NCBI GenBank assembly: GCA_002025865.1
Contig: MWOR01000152.1
Location: 1 to 64,000, forward strand
Source of the DNA: Prochlorococcus sp. HOT208_60m_813I02
GTDB taxonomy: Bacteria; Cyanobacteriota; Cyanobacteriia; PCC-6307; Cyanobiaceae
DNA: 64,000 bases
Direction of reading: 5' to 3'
Shown here: positions 20,042-32,005 of the stretch, piece after piece
Position numbering within the stretch: the first letter of the stretch is position 1
Layout: each line of letters starts with the position of its first letter
Made by a program: the position numbers and the translations under genes
The notes under the pieces: model-generated
Databases searched by the model: none
What the model saw: the letters and a program-made list of their open reading frames with translations, nothing else
Told to the model about the DNA's origin: nothing

Positions 20042-21429
20042 GAATTCTTTGAAAAAGTAATTTGGGTGGCATCTATAAAGTTTTTTACTACTTCTAGAGA
20101 ACTTGGCAAATGTAAGTGAATCCAACTTGCATGTAATTTTTCATCAAAAAAGCCTTCATTTTTGTATTCAGTTTTCCAAGATTTAATTTTCCATGGGGAA
20201 GAAAGTTTCTTCTGAAGATCAGCCTTTCCAAAATCAAGTTCAGATAAATTATTTTCAATTTCCCAATAATGAAATTCATGACCTCTAATTAATTGATTTT
20301 GTTTAATGATAGGAGTATCTTCTAAACCCTCAATGTATCTATAACCTACTGAAAGTTTACTTTTTTTTGATCTAAAAGGCAGTATGCCACTCATTTTATG
20401 ATTATTACCATTTTCATCTTTTATGAAGTCTCCTAAAATCATCATCCCTCCACACTCAGCATATATAAATCCATTTTTGCGGAATTTCTTTAACGAATTT
20501 AAACTTTTTGTAGAGTTACTTATATGATCAGCATATTTTTCAGGGAATCCCCCAGGAATAATTAAAGAAGAAGCCTCAATAGGTATTTCTTCATCATCAT
20601 AAATACTCCATGAAATTAATGGAATGCCAATTTCACTCAAAAACTCCTTAGTTTCAGGGTATTGAAAATGAAAGATTTTATCTTCTGCAATTGCTATGGG
20701 TTTACTTTTGTCTATTTTAAAATCTTTAAAATTGTCAAAATTAAATATTTTTTTTTGAGGTGATTTCAGAAATTTAATAAGAGAAAATACATCAAGGTTT
20801 CTTTCGGCAAAATTTGCAAAATATTCAACATCAATTTCTTTTTCATTTTCCATTGGAGATATCAAACCTAAATTAGCTTTGTTTAAAGTTATTTTTGAAT
20901 CCGATGGTAAAAAACCAAGAATTTCGAATTCTTCATTTTTAAAAACCTCTTTGATCAATTTTTTATGCCTATCTGAATTAACGTTGTTAAATATAATTCC
21001 TGCTATTGTCAACTCACTATCAAAATCTCTAAAACCTCTAATAGTCGCCAGAAGAGAAGCTACTTGACCTCTAGCATTAACAATAAAAATTATTGGAGCA
21101 TTGAGAAGTTTAGAAATATTTGCTGTGCTTGAATAGGTTGTTGCCCCTAATCCATCAAATAGTCCCATTGCCCCTTCAATTAATGAGAATTCATATTTCA
21201 AAGAATGTTTAAAAAAACTTTCTTGAACCCATTCCTCTCCACTTAAAAAAATATCTAAATTCCTACAAATAGGTTGGCCAATTGAACTAAGTTGTTGTTG
21301 ATCAAGATAATCTGGGCCAACCTTGAAAGTTTGTAATTTTATACCTTTTGAGAACGCCCAACAAGATAGCAAAAGCGATAAAGTAGTTTTTCCACTATCA
21401 GTTGAAGGTGAAGATATTACACAAGGCAT
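20038..21429 (-). CDS. cobB: Cobyrinate a,c-diamide synthase
   Basis: SPSTDSGKTTLSLLL, KVGPDYLD, YAECGGMMIL, glutaminase domain. Confidence 0.9.
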   Translation of the reverse strand: MPCVISSPSTDSGKTTLSLLLSCWAFSKGIKLQTFKVGPDYLDQQQLSSIGQPICRNLDIFLSGEEWVQESFFKHSLKYEFSLIEGAMGLFDGLGATTYSSTANISKLLNAPIIFIVNARGQVASLLATIRGFRDFDSELTIAGIIFNNVNSDRHKKLIKEVFKNEEFEILGFLPSDSKITLNKANLGLISPMENEKEIDVEYFANFAERNLDVFSLIKFLKSPQKKIFNFDNFKDFKIDKSKPIAIAEDKIFHFQYPETKEFLSEIGIPLISWSIYDDEEIPIEASSLIIPGGFPEKYADHISNSTKSLNSLKKFRKNGFIYAECGGMMILGDFIKDENGNNHKMSGILPFRSKKSKLSVGYRYIEGLEDTPIIKQNQLIRGHEFHYWEIENNLSELDFGKADLQKKLSSPWKIKSWKTEYKNEGFFDEKLHASWIHLHLPSSLEVVKNFIDATQITFSKNS

Positions 21430-21432
21430 CTA

Positions 21433-22734
21433 TTAGTTATTAAAACCATTAAATATTTGAAGGGCTATTTTAATAGAACTTTCAAAAAGAGGGCTGGTAT
21501 TACCTCTACTACTTCCCAACAATTTACTTACATCATACTCTGATGTAGAAAAAGAATTTGGAACAACTTGTTCTATTAATTCCATATTAGCCATTCCCCC
21601 TGCTTCAAGTCTCATGCACTCCACTGATTCACAGCCAAGTATTACACAAGTGTTATTTTTTTGAACCTCACTAATTTTTGAAATAAGCCTCAACCCAATA
21701 ACTTGTCCTAAATGAATACTTGGATTTCCCAAAGATAAGGGATTAATTGATGCAGAAATTATTTCGCCATTAACTCTTTCAAATTCTATTTTTATTGATT
21801 CTATATCCCTTTCAACTCTTAGAAATGACCAACCAAGCTTATCGCAAATCCATGAAATTAAAAACAAAGCTTGAATCATATGATCTCCTGCGATATCAAT
21901 GTCAATATCAGTAATATGATCTAAAATTTGTCTCCTAGAGGGCGGATCAAAAATCATTGCCAATGATTCCCTCCAATTTTTCAATCTAACCCAATTCAAA
22001 TCATTAATAGCTTTATTTGCGTTATTTAATTGATCTAAAACTTTTAAACATCTTTGAGGAGAACCAAGAGCAGTATCAATTATTAACCTAAGACCATAAT
22101 TAGTAAAAAATTCGAAGATTTCAGGCGATTCATCCAAGCTTCCATTCCACCACAACCATGAAGGTAATTCATCAATTGATAAACCATCAATTATTTTTAA
22201 TCCTTTATTAGATATTGAGGCCGAGTCCCCCCTAATAACAACTAAATCACCACATATAGGTTGCATAGCTGGAGTATCACTTAATGGACAGTAAGCGGAT
22301 ACAAAAGTTTTGATATCTGAATTTTTATTTAATGTTGGCGCTAGAGTTATTAATCTTCTTGGATTCAATTTACTTATTGATGATTCAAAAAATTGTCCTC
22401 TAAAATCTTCAAAATCTTTATTAGATAAATTTTTCTTCAACAAATTCAATACTTCTTCACTATTAAGGGAAGTAGTGATAGGAAGTCCTTGATCTAATAT
22501 AAATTTTTTAGCAACCTCAATTATCTCTGGACTTAAATTTCCAGTAATTGGTCCATTTACTAATCCTTTTTGAACCAAACATTGTTCTAGCCAAGCAGGC
22601 TGCCAGACCATTAATGTAAAAGTATTAGCTCCACTATTATCATTATCTTCTGAAATCCATAATTTATTGAGGTAATTAGAAATTTCCTCATAAGGGAGCT
22701 CTAAGGGGGTTTGAAGTGTTAGTTGGGGTTTCAT
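21433..22734 (-). CDS. opcA: Glucose-6-phosphate dehydrogenase assembly protein OpcA
   Basis: OpcA-like sequence directly downstream of zwf. Confidence 0.85.
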   Translation of the reverse strand: MKPQLTLQTPLELPYEEISNYLNKLWISEDNDNSGANTFTLMVWQPAWLEQCLVQKGLVNGPITGNLSPEIIEVAKKFILDQGLPITTSLNSEEVLNLLKKNLSNKDFEDFRGQFFESSISKLNPRRLITLAPTLNKNSDIKTFVSAYCPLSDTPAMQPICGDLVVIRGDSASISNKGLKIIDGLSIDELPSWLWWNGSLDESPEIFEFFTNYGLRLIIDTALGSPQRCLKVLDQLNNANKAINDLNWVRLKNWRESLAMIFDPPSRRQILDHITDIDIDIAGDHMIQALFLISWICDKLGWSFLRVERDIESIKIEFERVNGEIISASINPLSLGNPSIHLGQVIGLRLISKISEVQKNNTCVILGCESVECMRLEAGGMANMELIEQVVPNSFSTSEYDVSKLLGSSRGNTSPLFESSIKIALQIFNGFNN

Positions 22735-22736
22735 TT

Positions 22737-24260
22737 TTAGGGTCTACGCCAGAAAATATTATCTTTTGAAATTAATTGATCAGACTCAGGTGGTCCCCAC
22801 GTCATAGATTCATAATTATGAATAGGTAACTTCCAAGGAGAATTATCCATCAATTCTATTAATGGCGTATAGAGTTTCCAGGCTGCTTCTACTTCATCAC
22901 TTCGAGTAAATAGGGTTGGGTCAGAAAGCATTACATCAGCTAATAATCTTACATAGCCCTCATCTGAGGGTTCTCCAAATGATTCATCATAAGAAAATTC
23001 CATCTCAACAGGTCTTGATTTCATTCCAGAACCAGGAGATTTTACCTCAAATTTGAAAGTAGCCCCTTCATTTGGCTGAATTCTAAGGATAAGTTGATTT
23101 GGGGCAGGATTTATTATTGTTGATTCAAATAAATGAACAGGAACGTCTTTAAAAGTTAAGACTATTTCTCCAAGTCTTTTAGGTAGTCTTTTACCTGTTC
23201 TCAAATAAAAAGGAACCCCTTGCCAACGCCAGTTATCAACGAAAACTTTTGTCGCAATATAAGTTTCTGTTGTGCTATTACAATCAACGCCATCTTCCTG
23301 CCTATATCCTTTTAGTCGATTTGAAATATTTCCTCCTTCTCCATATTGACCTCTTATGCAACAATTCCATGGTTCATTTTCGTCAGCAAGTTTTGAAGCT
23401 TGAAGAACCTTAGCTTTTTCATTTCTTATTGCTTCTGGTTCAAACTTTCCAGGAGGTTCCATAGCAGTAACAGCAAGCATTTGTGTCATATGATTTTGAA
23501 GCATATCCCTAAGAGCACCAGAGCTTTCGTAATAACCTGCTCTATCTTCAACACCCACTGTTTCAGATGAAGTAATTTGAACACTTGATATATAATTTCT
23601 GTTCCAGATTGGTTCAAAAATAGTGTTAGCAAACCTCAAAACAAGAATATTCTGAACTGTCTCTTTACCTAAATAATGATCAATCCTATAAATCTGACTT
23701 TCTTCAGCGCAACTTTGGACAATTTTATTCAATTTTTTTGCACTTGAATAATCTCTTCCAAAAGGTTTTTCAATCACTAAACGACTTTTCTTAGGGTCAT
23801 CTAAAAGGCCAGCTGCTTTTAGAGCTTTACATCCACTTGCATAGAAATTCGGAGATACTGACAAATAAAATGTTCTATTCCCATGAGAAGCTTGTGTTTT
23901 ATCAATTTCATTTAATCTCTTAGAAAGCCTTAAGACATGATCACATTGTTGTAGATCAACTGGTTCATAGAAAAGATAATTAGAAAATTGTTCCCACTCC
24001 CTTTCTTTACCAGATATTTGATTTGATAGCTTTACTTTCATCTTTTCTCTAAACTCATTATCAGTCCAAGGTCTTCTCGCACAGCCAACTATGCCAAATT
24101 CACTAGGAATTCTTCTTTGCAAATATAGTTCAAATAATGCTGGTATTAATTTTCTATGAGTAAGATCTCCACTAGCACCAAAAATAACTAAGCATTGTGG
24201 AGATATAACTCTTTCCTGACGTAAACCTAATCTAAGAGGATTACTTAAAGTTGAAGGCAT
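22737..24260 (-). CDS. zwf: Glucose-6-phosphate 1-dehydrogenase
   Basis: FGASGDLTHRKLIPALF, RIDHYLGKETVQN. Confidence 0.96.
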   Translation of the reverse strand: MPSTLSNPLRLGLRQERVISPQCLVIFGASGDLTHRKLIPALFELYLQRRIPSEFGIVGCARRPWTDNEFREKMKVKLSNQISGKEREWEQFSNYLFYEPVDLQQCDHVLRLSKRLNEIDKTQASHGNRTFYLSVSPNFYASGCKALKAAGLLDDPKKSRLVIEKPFGRDYSSAKKLNKIVQSCAEESQIYRIDHYLGKETVQNILVLRFANTIFEPIWNRNYISSVQITSSETVGVEDRAGYYESSGALRDMLQNHMTQMLAVTAMEPPGKFEPEAIRNEKAKVLQASKLADENEPWNCCIRGQYGEGGNISNRLKGYRQEDGVDCNSTTETYIATKVFVDNWRWQGVPFYLRTGKRLPKRLGEIVLTFKDVPVHLFESTIINPAPNQLILRIQPNEGATFKFEVKSPGSGMKSRPVEMEFSYDESFGEPSDEGYVRLLADVMLSDPTLFTRSDEVEAAWKLYTPLIELMDNSPWKLPIHNYESMTWGPPESDQLISKDNIFWRRP

Positions 24261-24369
24261 ATTTTTAGTATTCTTTATTTAAAATCCTCTTTTTTTCAAA
24301 TATTAGCTACATATTGTGTCTAAACCAAAAAGTATTTAGGAAGTGAACCTAAATTTAAATATCAAAGGT

Positions 24370-25500
<1,131 letters not shown>

Positions 25501-25678
25501 TTAGATTTCTTTTATAAAAGATTATCAATTTGTAGTTTAATTTGTAGTGATTTTATAAAAATGGTTACGTTTTGAGATCGGGATAAATAAAAGAAATTAT
25601 TTTAATTTTGCAGTATTTCTTGTTTTTATCAGTATAGTTACACAGAAATAATTTTTTATCTAATTAAAAAATTCATTT

Positions 25679-26221
25679 ATGAATAATCCTCAAGAATCAG
25701 AAGATCATTCTAAGAACAATGATTACAGGACAATTGAGCAGACGATGGAGAAGTTTTCCGGTGGGACAAGACGACTGGCAGCTCAACTTACAACTTCTGC
25801 AAGTTTTGATTCTTTGTGGAGTGTTTTAACAGATTATGATCGGCTAAATCTCTACATACCAAATCTTTTATCGAGCAAAAAAATATTTCAGAAGGGAAAT
25901 AATGTCCACCTTAAACAAGTTGGGGCTCAGGATTTCCTTGGCATGAAGTTTTCAGCTGAAGTAACTATAGATTTATTTGAAGATAAGGAGCTTGGCCTCT
26001 TAAAATTTAATTTAATAAAAGGAGATTTCAGAAAGTTTGAGGGTAGTTGGAAAATTCAAAATATTAAAAATACCTTAACCAACTCATTAATTTATGATCT
26101 AACTGTTCAAGGTTGTCAGTGGATGCCAATAGGAATGATAGAGAAAAGACTGAAAAAGGACCTTTCAGAAAATTTAATTGCCGTAGATAGACAGGCAAAA
26201 TCTTCAAAAAGATCGTTATAA
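25679..26221 (+). CDS. SRPBCC (START/polyketide cyclase-like) family protein
   Basis: SFDSLWSVLTDYDRLNLYIPNLLSS pattern typical of the fold. Confidence 0.7.
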   Translation: MNNPQESEDHSKNNDYRTIEQTMEKFSGGTRRLAAQLTTSASFDSLWSVLTDYDRLNLYIPNLLSSKKIFQKGNNVHLKQVGAQDFLGMKFSAEVTIDLFEDKELGLLKFNLIKGDFRKFEGSWKIQNIKNTLTNSLIYDLTVQGCQWMPIGMIEKRLKKDLSENLIAVDRQAKSSKRSL

Positions 26222-26232
26222 ATTTAAATTAA

Positions 26233-26305
26233 TAGCCCCAAGGGGATTCGAACCCCTGTCGCCTCCGTGAAAGGGAGGTGTCCTAGGCCTCTAGACGATG
26301 GGGCC
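26233..26305 (-). tRNA. tRNA-Glu (UUC)
   Basis: Reverse complement GGCCCCATCGTCTAGAGGCCTAGGACACCTCCCTTTCACGGAGGCGACAGGGGTTCGAATCCCCTTGGGGCTA; anticodon TTC; GTTCGAAT T-loop. Confidence 0.95.
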
Positions 26306-26346
26306 AGGAAATTAGCAAAACAGCTTATTAAAAACTAAGAGTAAGG

Positions 26347-27465
26347 CTAGCCTTTCGTCAAGTATTGTTGCTCTTTGTTTTGTCCTTGCCACACAGGAAC
26401 TGTGAAATGGAAGCAGGAACCTTCCCCTACTTCAGACACGACCCATATTCTTCCTCCATGGACTTGTACTATTCTCCTACATACTGATAATCCTATACCA
26501 AATCCTGAAGTTCCTTCAGAAGTCTGGGGCAGTCTAACCCTATCTAGAAAAATTCTTTTTTGTTCGCTCAAAGGAATGCCTGCACCTTTGTCACAAATTG
26601 TTATTTCTACCCATTGATTCGTCTTATGAATCATAGTGATTTTTATAGATCCAGAATCTTTAGAAAATTTAATAGCATTTTCAATTAAATTTAAAAATAC
26701 TTGCCTCATTCTTCTTTGATCTGCAAATACACTTGGCAGATCAGAGGGAATATCAGTATCAATTTCAATATTCCTTAATCTCCAGAATTTTTCTAATTCG
26801 AGTATTACTTCAGCACTAATATTACCTAAATCAATTTTCTGAGGATTAAATAATGCTTCCCATTTAGTTGTTCCAACCTCTAAAAGATCCTGAGATAAGA
26901 GTTCAATCTCTTCAAGACGTCTTTTAATAACCTCCTGCAATTTTGAAATATCTATTTGTCCGAGTTTTTGACTTTGAACAGCCAAAGTAGCAGCAGTTAA
27001 AGGTGTTCTTAATTCATGAGCGACCATTCTTAATAATCTTTCCTGAGATTCTATTCTTTTTGTTAATGTCTCATTTTCTTGTCTTAAAACAAGAAGTTCG
27101 TCTTCCAATAGAAATTCTTTTTGAGTTCTTGTTGAATCAATTTTGGATGGCTGCAAATTAATACCAAGATTTTTTGTTAAGCCTTCCTGTGACCACCTTG
27201 GCAACCATTTTTGCAATTGAGAGAAAATATTACTTCCAGCAAATATTTGCTTTGGAGCTGGGGAAACCTTTATGAGAGCAGGAATAGCAACTAATCTATG
27301 TAATTCAAGTAATTCTGGTTGCTCTGTGGGTTCTGAGATCTGAAGAGATGTCTCAAATTCACAATCATCTGATTCTAAATAAGCTATTAGGGACTTAATA
27401 TCATTACTAGAAAGTTGATTTCTAGCTGCCACAAGTATTAATTTTAGCTCTTTTTTATCATTCAA
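26347..27465 (-). CDS. sasA: Circadian output histidine kinase SasA
   Basis: N-terminal KaiB-like domain plus [14 protein letters not shown]-box and HATPase motifs ([28 protein letters not shown]). Confidence 0.88.
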   Translation of the reverse strand: MNDKKELKLILVAARNQLSSNDIKSLIAYLESDDCEFETSLQISEPTEQPELLELHRLVAIPALIKVSPAPKQIFAGSNIFSQLQKWLPRWSQEGLTKNLGINLQPSKIDSTRTQKEFLLEDELLVLRQENETLTKRIESQERLLRMVAHELRTPLTAATLAVQSQKLGQIDISKLQEVIKRRLEEIELLSQDLLEVGTTKWEALFNPQKIDLGNISAEVILELEKFWRLRNIEIDTDIPSDLPSVFADQRRMRQVFLNLIENAIKFSKDSGSIKITMIHKTNQWVEITICDKGAGIPLSEQKRIFLDRVRLPQTSEGTSGFGIGLSVCRRIVQVHGGRIWVVSEVGEGSCFHFTVPVWQGQNKEQQYLTKG

Positions 27466-27571
27466 ATGAATTCCTCTGAAGTGTTGAAAAGCTGTTAATC
27501 CTTATAAACACCTTAAGATATTTTTTTTTATTTTACAGATAGGCTATTAAATAAATAGAACTTTTTTATAA

Positions 27572-28111
27572 ATGGTTGCTATTAATCCAAAGAAAAATTT
27601 ACATTTTGGTGAAAACCCTCCTGAAATCAACTTAAATAGTAATTTAAAAAGGTGGTTTTCCAGGAATATTGGATTATGGAAATCTAATAGAACGTATTTT
27701 CTCGATGAAGCACAAAAAACTTATAATTTAAGTATGAATATAAATATTCAAGCTCTCGAGAGTAAGTCCGAATGGGAGTCGCATTATAAATTTACTTGGT
27801 ATCCAGAAAAAAAATATAATTTCTTTGACGAAAATCCCCAGTATAAAGAACGAGGAGAAATGCATGCATTTTTAAAAGGCCATCAACTTAAGAGGGAAAA
27901 ATTTTATTTAAGTAATGATGAAGGTATTTCGAATATTAAACAAGTCGACGAACACGAAATGATTTTTGAATCTTCTTACAAAGATTGGTATATTATTGAA
28001 CATACAAGACTTGTAGATTCTGATAATTATAGATTTAGGGTTATATATTCATGGAACAAAGATATGCTTAAGATAGTAGAAAATCATCACGAAATTAAAA
28101 TTATTAAATAA
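27572..28111 (+). CDS. Possible CpcS/CpeS-type phycobiliprotein lyase
   Basis: FSRNIGLWKSNRTYF start resembling CpcS/CpeS and lipocalin-like pattern; weak recognition. Confidence 0.45.
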   Translation: MVAINPKKNLHFGENPPEINLNSNLKRWFSRNIGLWKSNRTYFLDEAQKTYNLSMNINIQALESKSEWESHYKFTWYPEKKYNFFDENPQYKERGEMHAFLKGHQLKREKFYLSNDEGISNIKQVDEHEMIFESSYKDWYIIEHTRLVDSDNYRFRVIYSWNKDMLKIVENHHEIKIIK

Positions 28112-28181
28112 ATTCTGTGAGCATTTAGTTTAAAAATAAAAAATGTTATCTTTAATAATATGAATTAAAAGTAAATCAAAT

Positions 28182-28616
28182 ATGAGTTTAAAAATATCTA
28201 AAATTTTTGCAATTCTTCTAATTTTTTCATCTTTTTTATTTGATACAAATAATGAATTTAATAAAGTTAATGCAAATGTTAAAAATTCGCCTGCCAATAA
28301 AAATGATTTAGATTTGTATCATGGGATGGGTGTTTCATTTCTATGTAATGCTACAAGAAAAGGATTTGATCTAGATTTCCCAAAAACATTAAACGTCGCC
28401 TCAGCAACGTTCGCATCTGTAGTATCTCAGAAACATGGAGGGAAAATAATAGAGAAAAAGAAAGAACAAACAGTTGATATGAAAAATTTACAATTTATTG
28501 CATCTCTGCAATTAGTTGAATCAGCTCTTCAAGTGTGTCCAGATAATGTTCCTGAAAAGATCGAAAAACAATTTAAGATTGAAACTGAGAGACTCAAGAA
28601 ATTACAAGGTTTGTAA
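28182..28616 (+). CDS. Conserved hypothetical exported protein (144 aa)
   Basis: ORF with N-terminal signal peptide and two Cys (FLCNATRKG, LQVCPDN). Confidence 0.6.
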   Translation: MSLKISKIFAILLIFSSFLFDTNNEFNKVNANVKNSPANKNDLDLYHGMGVSFLCNATRKGFDLDFPKTLNVASATFASVVSQKHGGKIIEKKKEQTVDMKNLQFIASLQLVESALQVCPDNVPEKIEKQFKIETERLKKLQGL

Positions 28617-28628
28617 AAAATAATTTTT

Positions 28629-29624
28629 TTATCTAAACATAGAACTAACAGAGCTTTCTTCGTGGATTCTCCAAATAGCTTCCCCAAGCATATTTGCGAC
28701 GGAAAGAACTTTTAACTGTGGAAAATTATCTTTATGTATAACTGGTATGCTGTTAGTCACAATAACTTGTTCGAAAAGATTCTTAGAACTTAATCTTTCA
28801 TAAGAAGGAGGAGAAAATACAGCATGTGAGGCACATGCAAATATTCTATTGGCTCCCTCTTTTTTTAGTAAATTCGCTCCAGAACAAATTGTACCTCCCG
28901 TGTCTATCATGTCGTCTATAAGAATAGCCGTTTTACCTTTGACTTCACCGATAACGGTTAGACTTTCAGCGATATTATGTGCAGCTCTCCTTTTATCTAT
29001 GATAGCCAACGGCGCATCATTCATTAATTTAGCGAACGCTCTTGCTCTTGCTACCCCGCCTACATCAGGTGAGACTACAACTATTTCTTCCAAATCTAGA
29101 GATTCTAGATAATCAATTAATACAGGTGAACCGTAAATATGATCGCATGGTATATCGAAGTAGCCTTGTATTTGAGCCGAGTGTAAGTCCATCGCTAAAA
29201 CTCTATCAACTCCTGATTTCTCTAGTAAATTGGCAGTTAATTTTGCAGTTATAGACTCTCTTCCTGAGGTTTTCCTATCTGCCCTTGCATATCCAAAATA
29301 GGGAATAACAGCTGTTATTTGCCTTGCAGAAGCTCTTTTGCAAGCGTCAACCATGATCATGAGCTCCATTAAACTATCGTTTACAGGAGCGCATGTAGGT
29401 TGTATAAGGAATACATCACAACCTCTAATAGATTGCTGAATCTGAACATAAAGTTCTCCATCTGCAAATCTTTTAGATATTAAAGGTACATTTTCAATCC
29501 CTAAGTATGATGCAATTTCTTCAGCTAACTTTGGGTTTGTTGTCCCACTTACTAACCTTAATCTACTATTAGTTAGATTAAAGTTAGATTCTTTACTTTG
29601 CATTGCCGTGATAAAACTTGTCAC
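28629..29624 (-). CDS. prs: Ribose-phosphate pyrophosphokinase
   Basis: RFADGELYVQI, IPYFGYARADRK, ILIDDMIDTGGT. Confidence 0.96.
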   Translation of the reverse strand: MTSFITAMQSKESNFNLTNSRLRLVSGTTNPKLAEEIASYLGIENVPLISKRFADGELYVQIQQSIRGCDVFLIQPTCAPVNDSLMELMIMVDACKRASARQITAVIPYFGYARADRKTSGRESITAKLTANLLEKSGVDRVLAMDLHSAQIQGYFDIPCDHIYGSPVLIDYLESLDLEEIVVVSPDVGGVARARAFAKLMNDAPLAIIDKRRAAHNIAESLTVIGEVKGKTAILIDDMIDTGGTICSGANLLKKEGANRIFACASHAVFSPPSYERLSSKNLFEQVIVTNSIPVIHKDNFPQLKVLSVANMLGEAIWRIHEESSVSSMFR

Positions 29625-29870
29625 GAAATTTGCACCATAAAACTATATTATCATCGTAGTCGTTAATGTGAATTTCGCAAAAGATAATGACTAGATATTT
29701 TCAAAAGTCACCTCAATTAAGCAAAAAATTGTTGATTAAAAATTTGAAATTATATTTATCCAGATTTAAAAATCAGCAATGATATTTGTCAATTAAAAAA
29801 AATTTGTATAAGGTTGAATTTAGAGAATTAAAAACACTTTAAGTTTAAAGAATCAAAATATATTGAAAAC

Positions 29871-31391
29871 ATGCCTATAGATTCAATTATTGCAAGAAAA
29901 TCATTGGGCGTACTTATGCATCCAACATGTATTCCGGGAGGAAGAGTATGTGGAACTTTTGGGAGAGGAGCTAAAGAGTGGATAAGCAATCTTCATAAGC
30001 ATGGAATTGAATACTGGCAATTTTTACCTCTTACACCCACTGACTCTACAGGTTCGCCATATAGTTCCCCATCTAGTTTTGCACTAAACCCATGGTTTTT
30101 GGATATAGATGATTTAATCGAAAAAGGTTTTATCTACATTTCAGATAAAGAAAATCTAGGTCCAACAAATCAGAATAAAGATCATTTTGATTTTGATATT
30201 GCGGATGACCTAACAAAAAAATTAGGTCTCCTCCTTTTGCAAGGTTGGAGTTCACAATCTGAAGAAAGAAAAATTAAATTTAACAAATGGGTAAGTAGGC
30301 ATTCTTGGGTTGAAGATTATGCAACATTTGTTGTTATCAGAGAGGAATTAAATATGTTGCCTTGGTGGGAATGGCCTCAAGAATTTAAAATAAAAAATAA
30401 CAAGTTCTTAAAATCGTGGATTAAGAAAAAAAGTGAAGAGATACTTATTAAAAAATTAATACAGTGGCATCTTGATGAGCAATGGAGCGTCATTAAAAAC
30501 TTTGCAAAATCAAGAAATATTAAGTTGATAGGAGATTTGCCTTTTTATGTCTCTAGAGACAGCGCCGACGTATGGAGTAATAAATCATTATTTTCAATTT
30601 TTAAAAATGGAGATTTAATCTTTCAAAGTGGTGTTCCACCTGATTATTTTTCATCAACAGGACAATTATGGGGTACCCCAACTTACTTTTGGTCAAAGCA
30701 TAAAAGGACTAATTTCAATTGGTGGAGAAAAAGATTTCAAAGACAATTTGAACTTGTGGACATATTAAGATTTGATCATTTCAGGGGTTTAGCAGGTTAC
30801 TGGAGAGTTAATGGCAATTCTAAAACGGCAATTATTGGGAAATGGATAAATTCTCCAGGTAAAACACTATTAAATAAATTAAAAAAGGATCTAGGGAGTA
30901 ACCATCTACCTATTATTGCGGAGGATCTGGGAGTAATAACTCCAGATGTAGAGAAATTAAGGAAAAACTTCGAACTACCTGGCATGAAAATATTACAATT
31001 TGCTTTTGATGGCAATGAAGATAATCCTTATTTACCAAAGAATATTGAAGGAGAAAATTGGGTTGTTTATACAGGTACTCACGACAACTCTACTTCTGTT
31101 TCATGGTGGGAAAATTTAGATTATGAATCCCAAAAAAGAATAAAAGATGAGTATAAATTTTCAGAAAATCCTTCTTGGGATTTAATAGAAATTGGCATGG
31201 AGACAAATGCTAAGCTTTTTATCGCTCCATTACAAGATCTATTATCTCTAGACGATTCAAGCAGATTAAACAAACCTGGGACCACAAAAAATAACTGGAA
31301 ATGGAAGTTAAATTGTCCTTTAGAAGAAATAGAAAATAATATAAAAATGTTTAGTGAGCTAGGAAATAATTTTGGGAGAACTCTAATGTAG
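29871..31391 (+). CDS. malQ: 4-alpha-glucanotransferase
   Basis: LPLTPTDSTGSPYSSPSSFALNP, LRFDHFRGL, IAEDLGVITPDV, YTGTHDN. Confidence 0.95.
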   Translation: MPIDSIIARKSLGVLMHPTCIPGGRVCGTFGRGAKEWISNLHKHGIEYWQFLPLTPTDSTGSPYSSPSSFALNPWFLDIDDLIEKGFIYISDKENLGPTNQNKDHFDFDIADDLTKKLGLLLLQGWSSQSEERKIKFNKWVSRHSWVEDYATFVVIREELNMLPWWEWPQEFKIKNNKFLKSWIKKKSEEILIKKLIQWHLDEQWSVIKNFAKSRNIKLIGDLPFYVSRDSADVWSNKSLFSIFKNGDLIFQSGVPPDYFSSTGQLWGTPTYFWSKHKRTNFNWWRKRFQRQFELVDILRFDHFRGLAGYWRVNGNSKTAIIGKWINSPGKTLLNKLKKDLGSNHLPIIAEDLGVITPDVEKLRKNFELPGMKILQFAFDGNEDNPYLPKNIEGENWVVYTGTHDNSTSVSWWENLDYESQKRIKDEYKFSENPSWDLIEIGMETNAKLFIAPLQDLLSLDDSSRLNKPGTTKNNWKWKLNCPLEEIENNIKMFSELGNNFGRTLM

Positions 31392-31404
31392 ATATTATTA
31401 AAAA

Positions 31405-31896
31405 TTATTTATCAATAATTTGATTTTCAATATTTTGAATCTCTATAACATTTACATTTAAAATAAAGTATCTCTTTAATATAAAAATAGTTAAAACTAA
31501 TATAAAAAAATACAAAAGACTTCCTTGCCATGTATTGATAATATCGAATTTCCTGAACATAAAATCCTTTCCCTTTTTCTTTAAAATTTTTCTTTCTTTA
31601 ACTGCTAAATTTAATAATGTATTTTTTTTTAATACTAAGCATTCTTCTAATTTAATTAATATAGATCTTATAAAAGGATACTCTGGCCTAGTACTTTTAT
31701 TATTTTCAATAGAGTTTATTATTTGTTCAGGGATTTTTGAAATGTATGACAATTCTTTAATTGTGAGGTTTTGTTGAATTCTTGCTTCTTTTACTAACTT
31801 TGCAATTTCTAAAGATTGGTCAACCAATCCAGGACTAAATTCTTTATTTTTTTCAGATTTTTTATTAAATAAGAAGAGATTTTTTAAAATATTCAT
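31405..31896 (-). CDS. Helix-turn-helix (HTH_25/RodZ-like) single-TM protein
   Basis: LVKEARIQQNLTIKELSYISKIPEQIINSIEN HTH plus C-terminal TM. Confidence 0.65.
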   Translation of the reverse strand: MNILKNLFLFNKKSEKNKEFSPGLVDQSLEIAKLVKEARIQQNLTIKELSYISKIPEQIINSIENNKSTRPEYPFIRSILIKLEECLVLKKNTLLNLAVKERKILKKKGKDFMFRKFDIINTWQGSLLYFFILVLTIFILKRYFILNVNVIEIQNIENQIIDK

Positions 31897-32005
31897 TTAA
31901 TCTTCCAAAGCTAAATAATCCTTTTACTTCTCATTTTTAAAATATTACATTTAATTCTAATAGAATTAAATAAATAGGTAAGTTAATTAACTGCAAATAT
32001 AAAAA

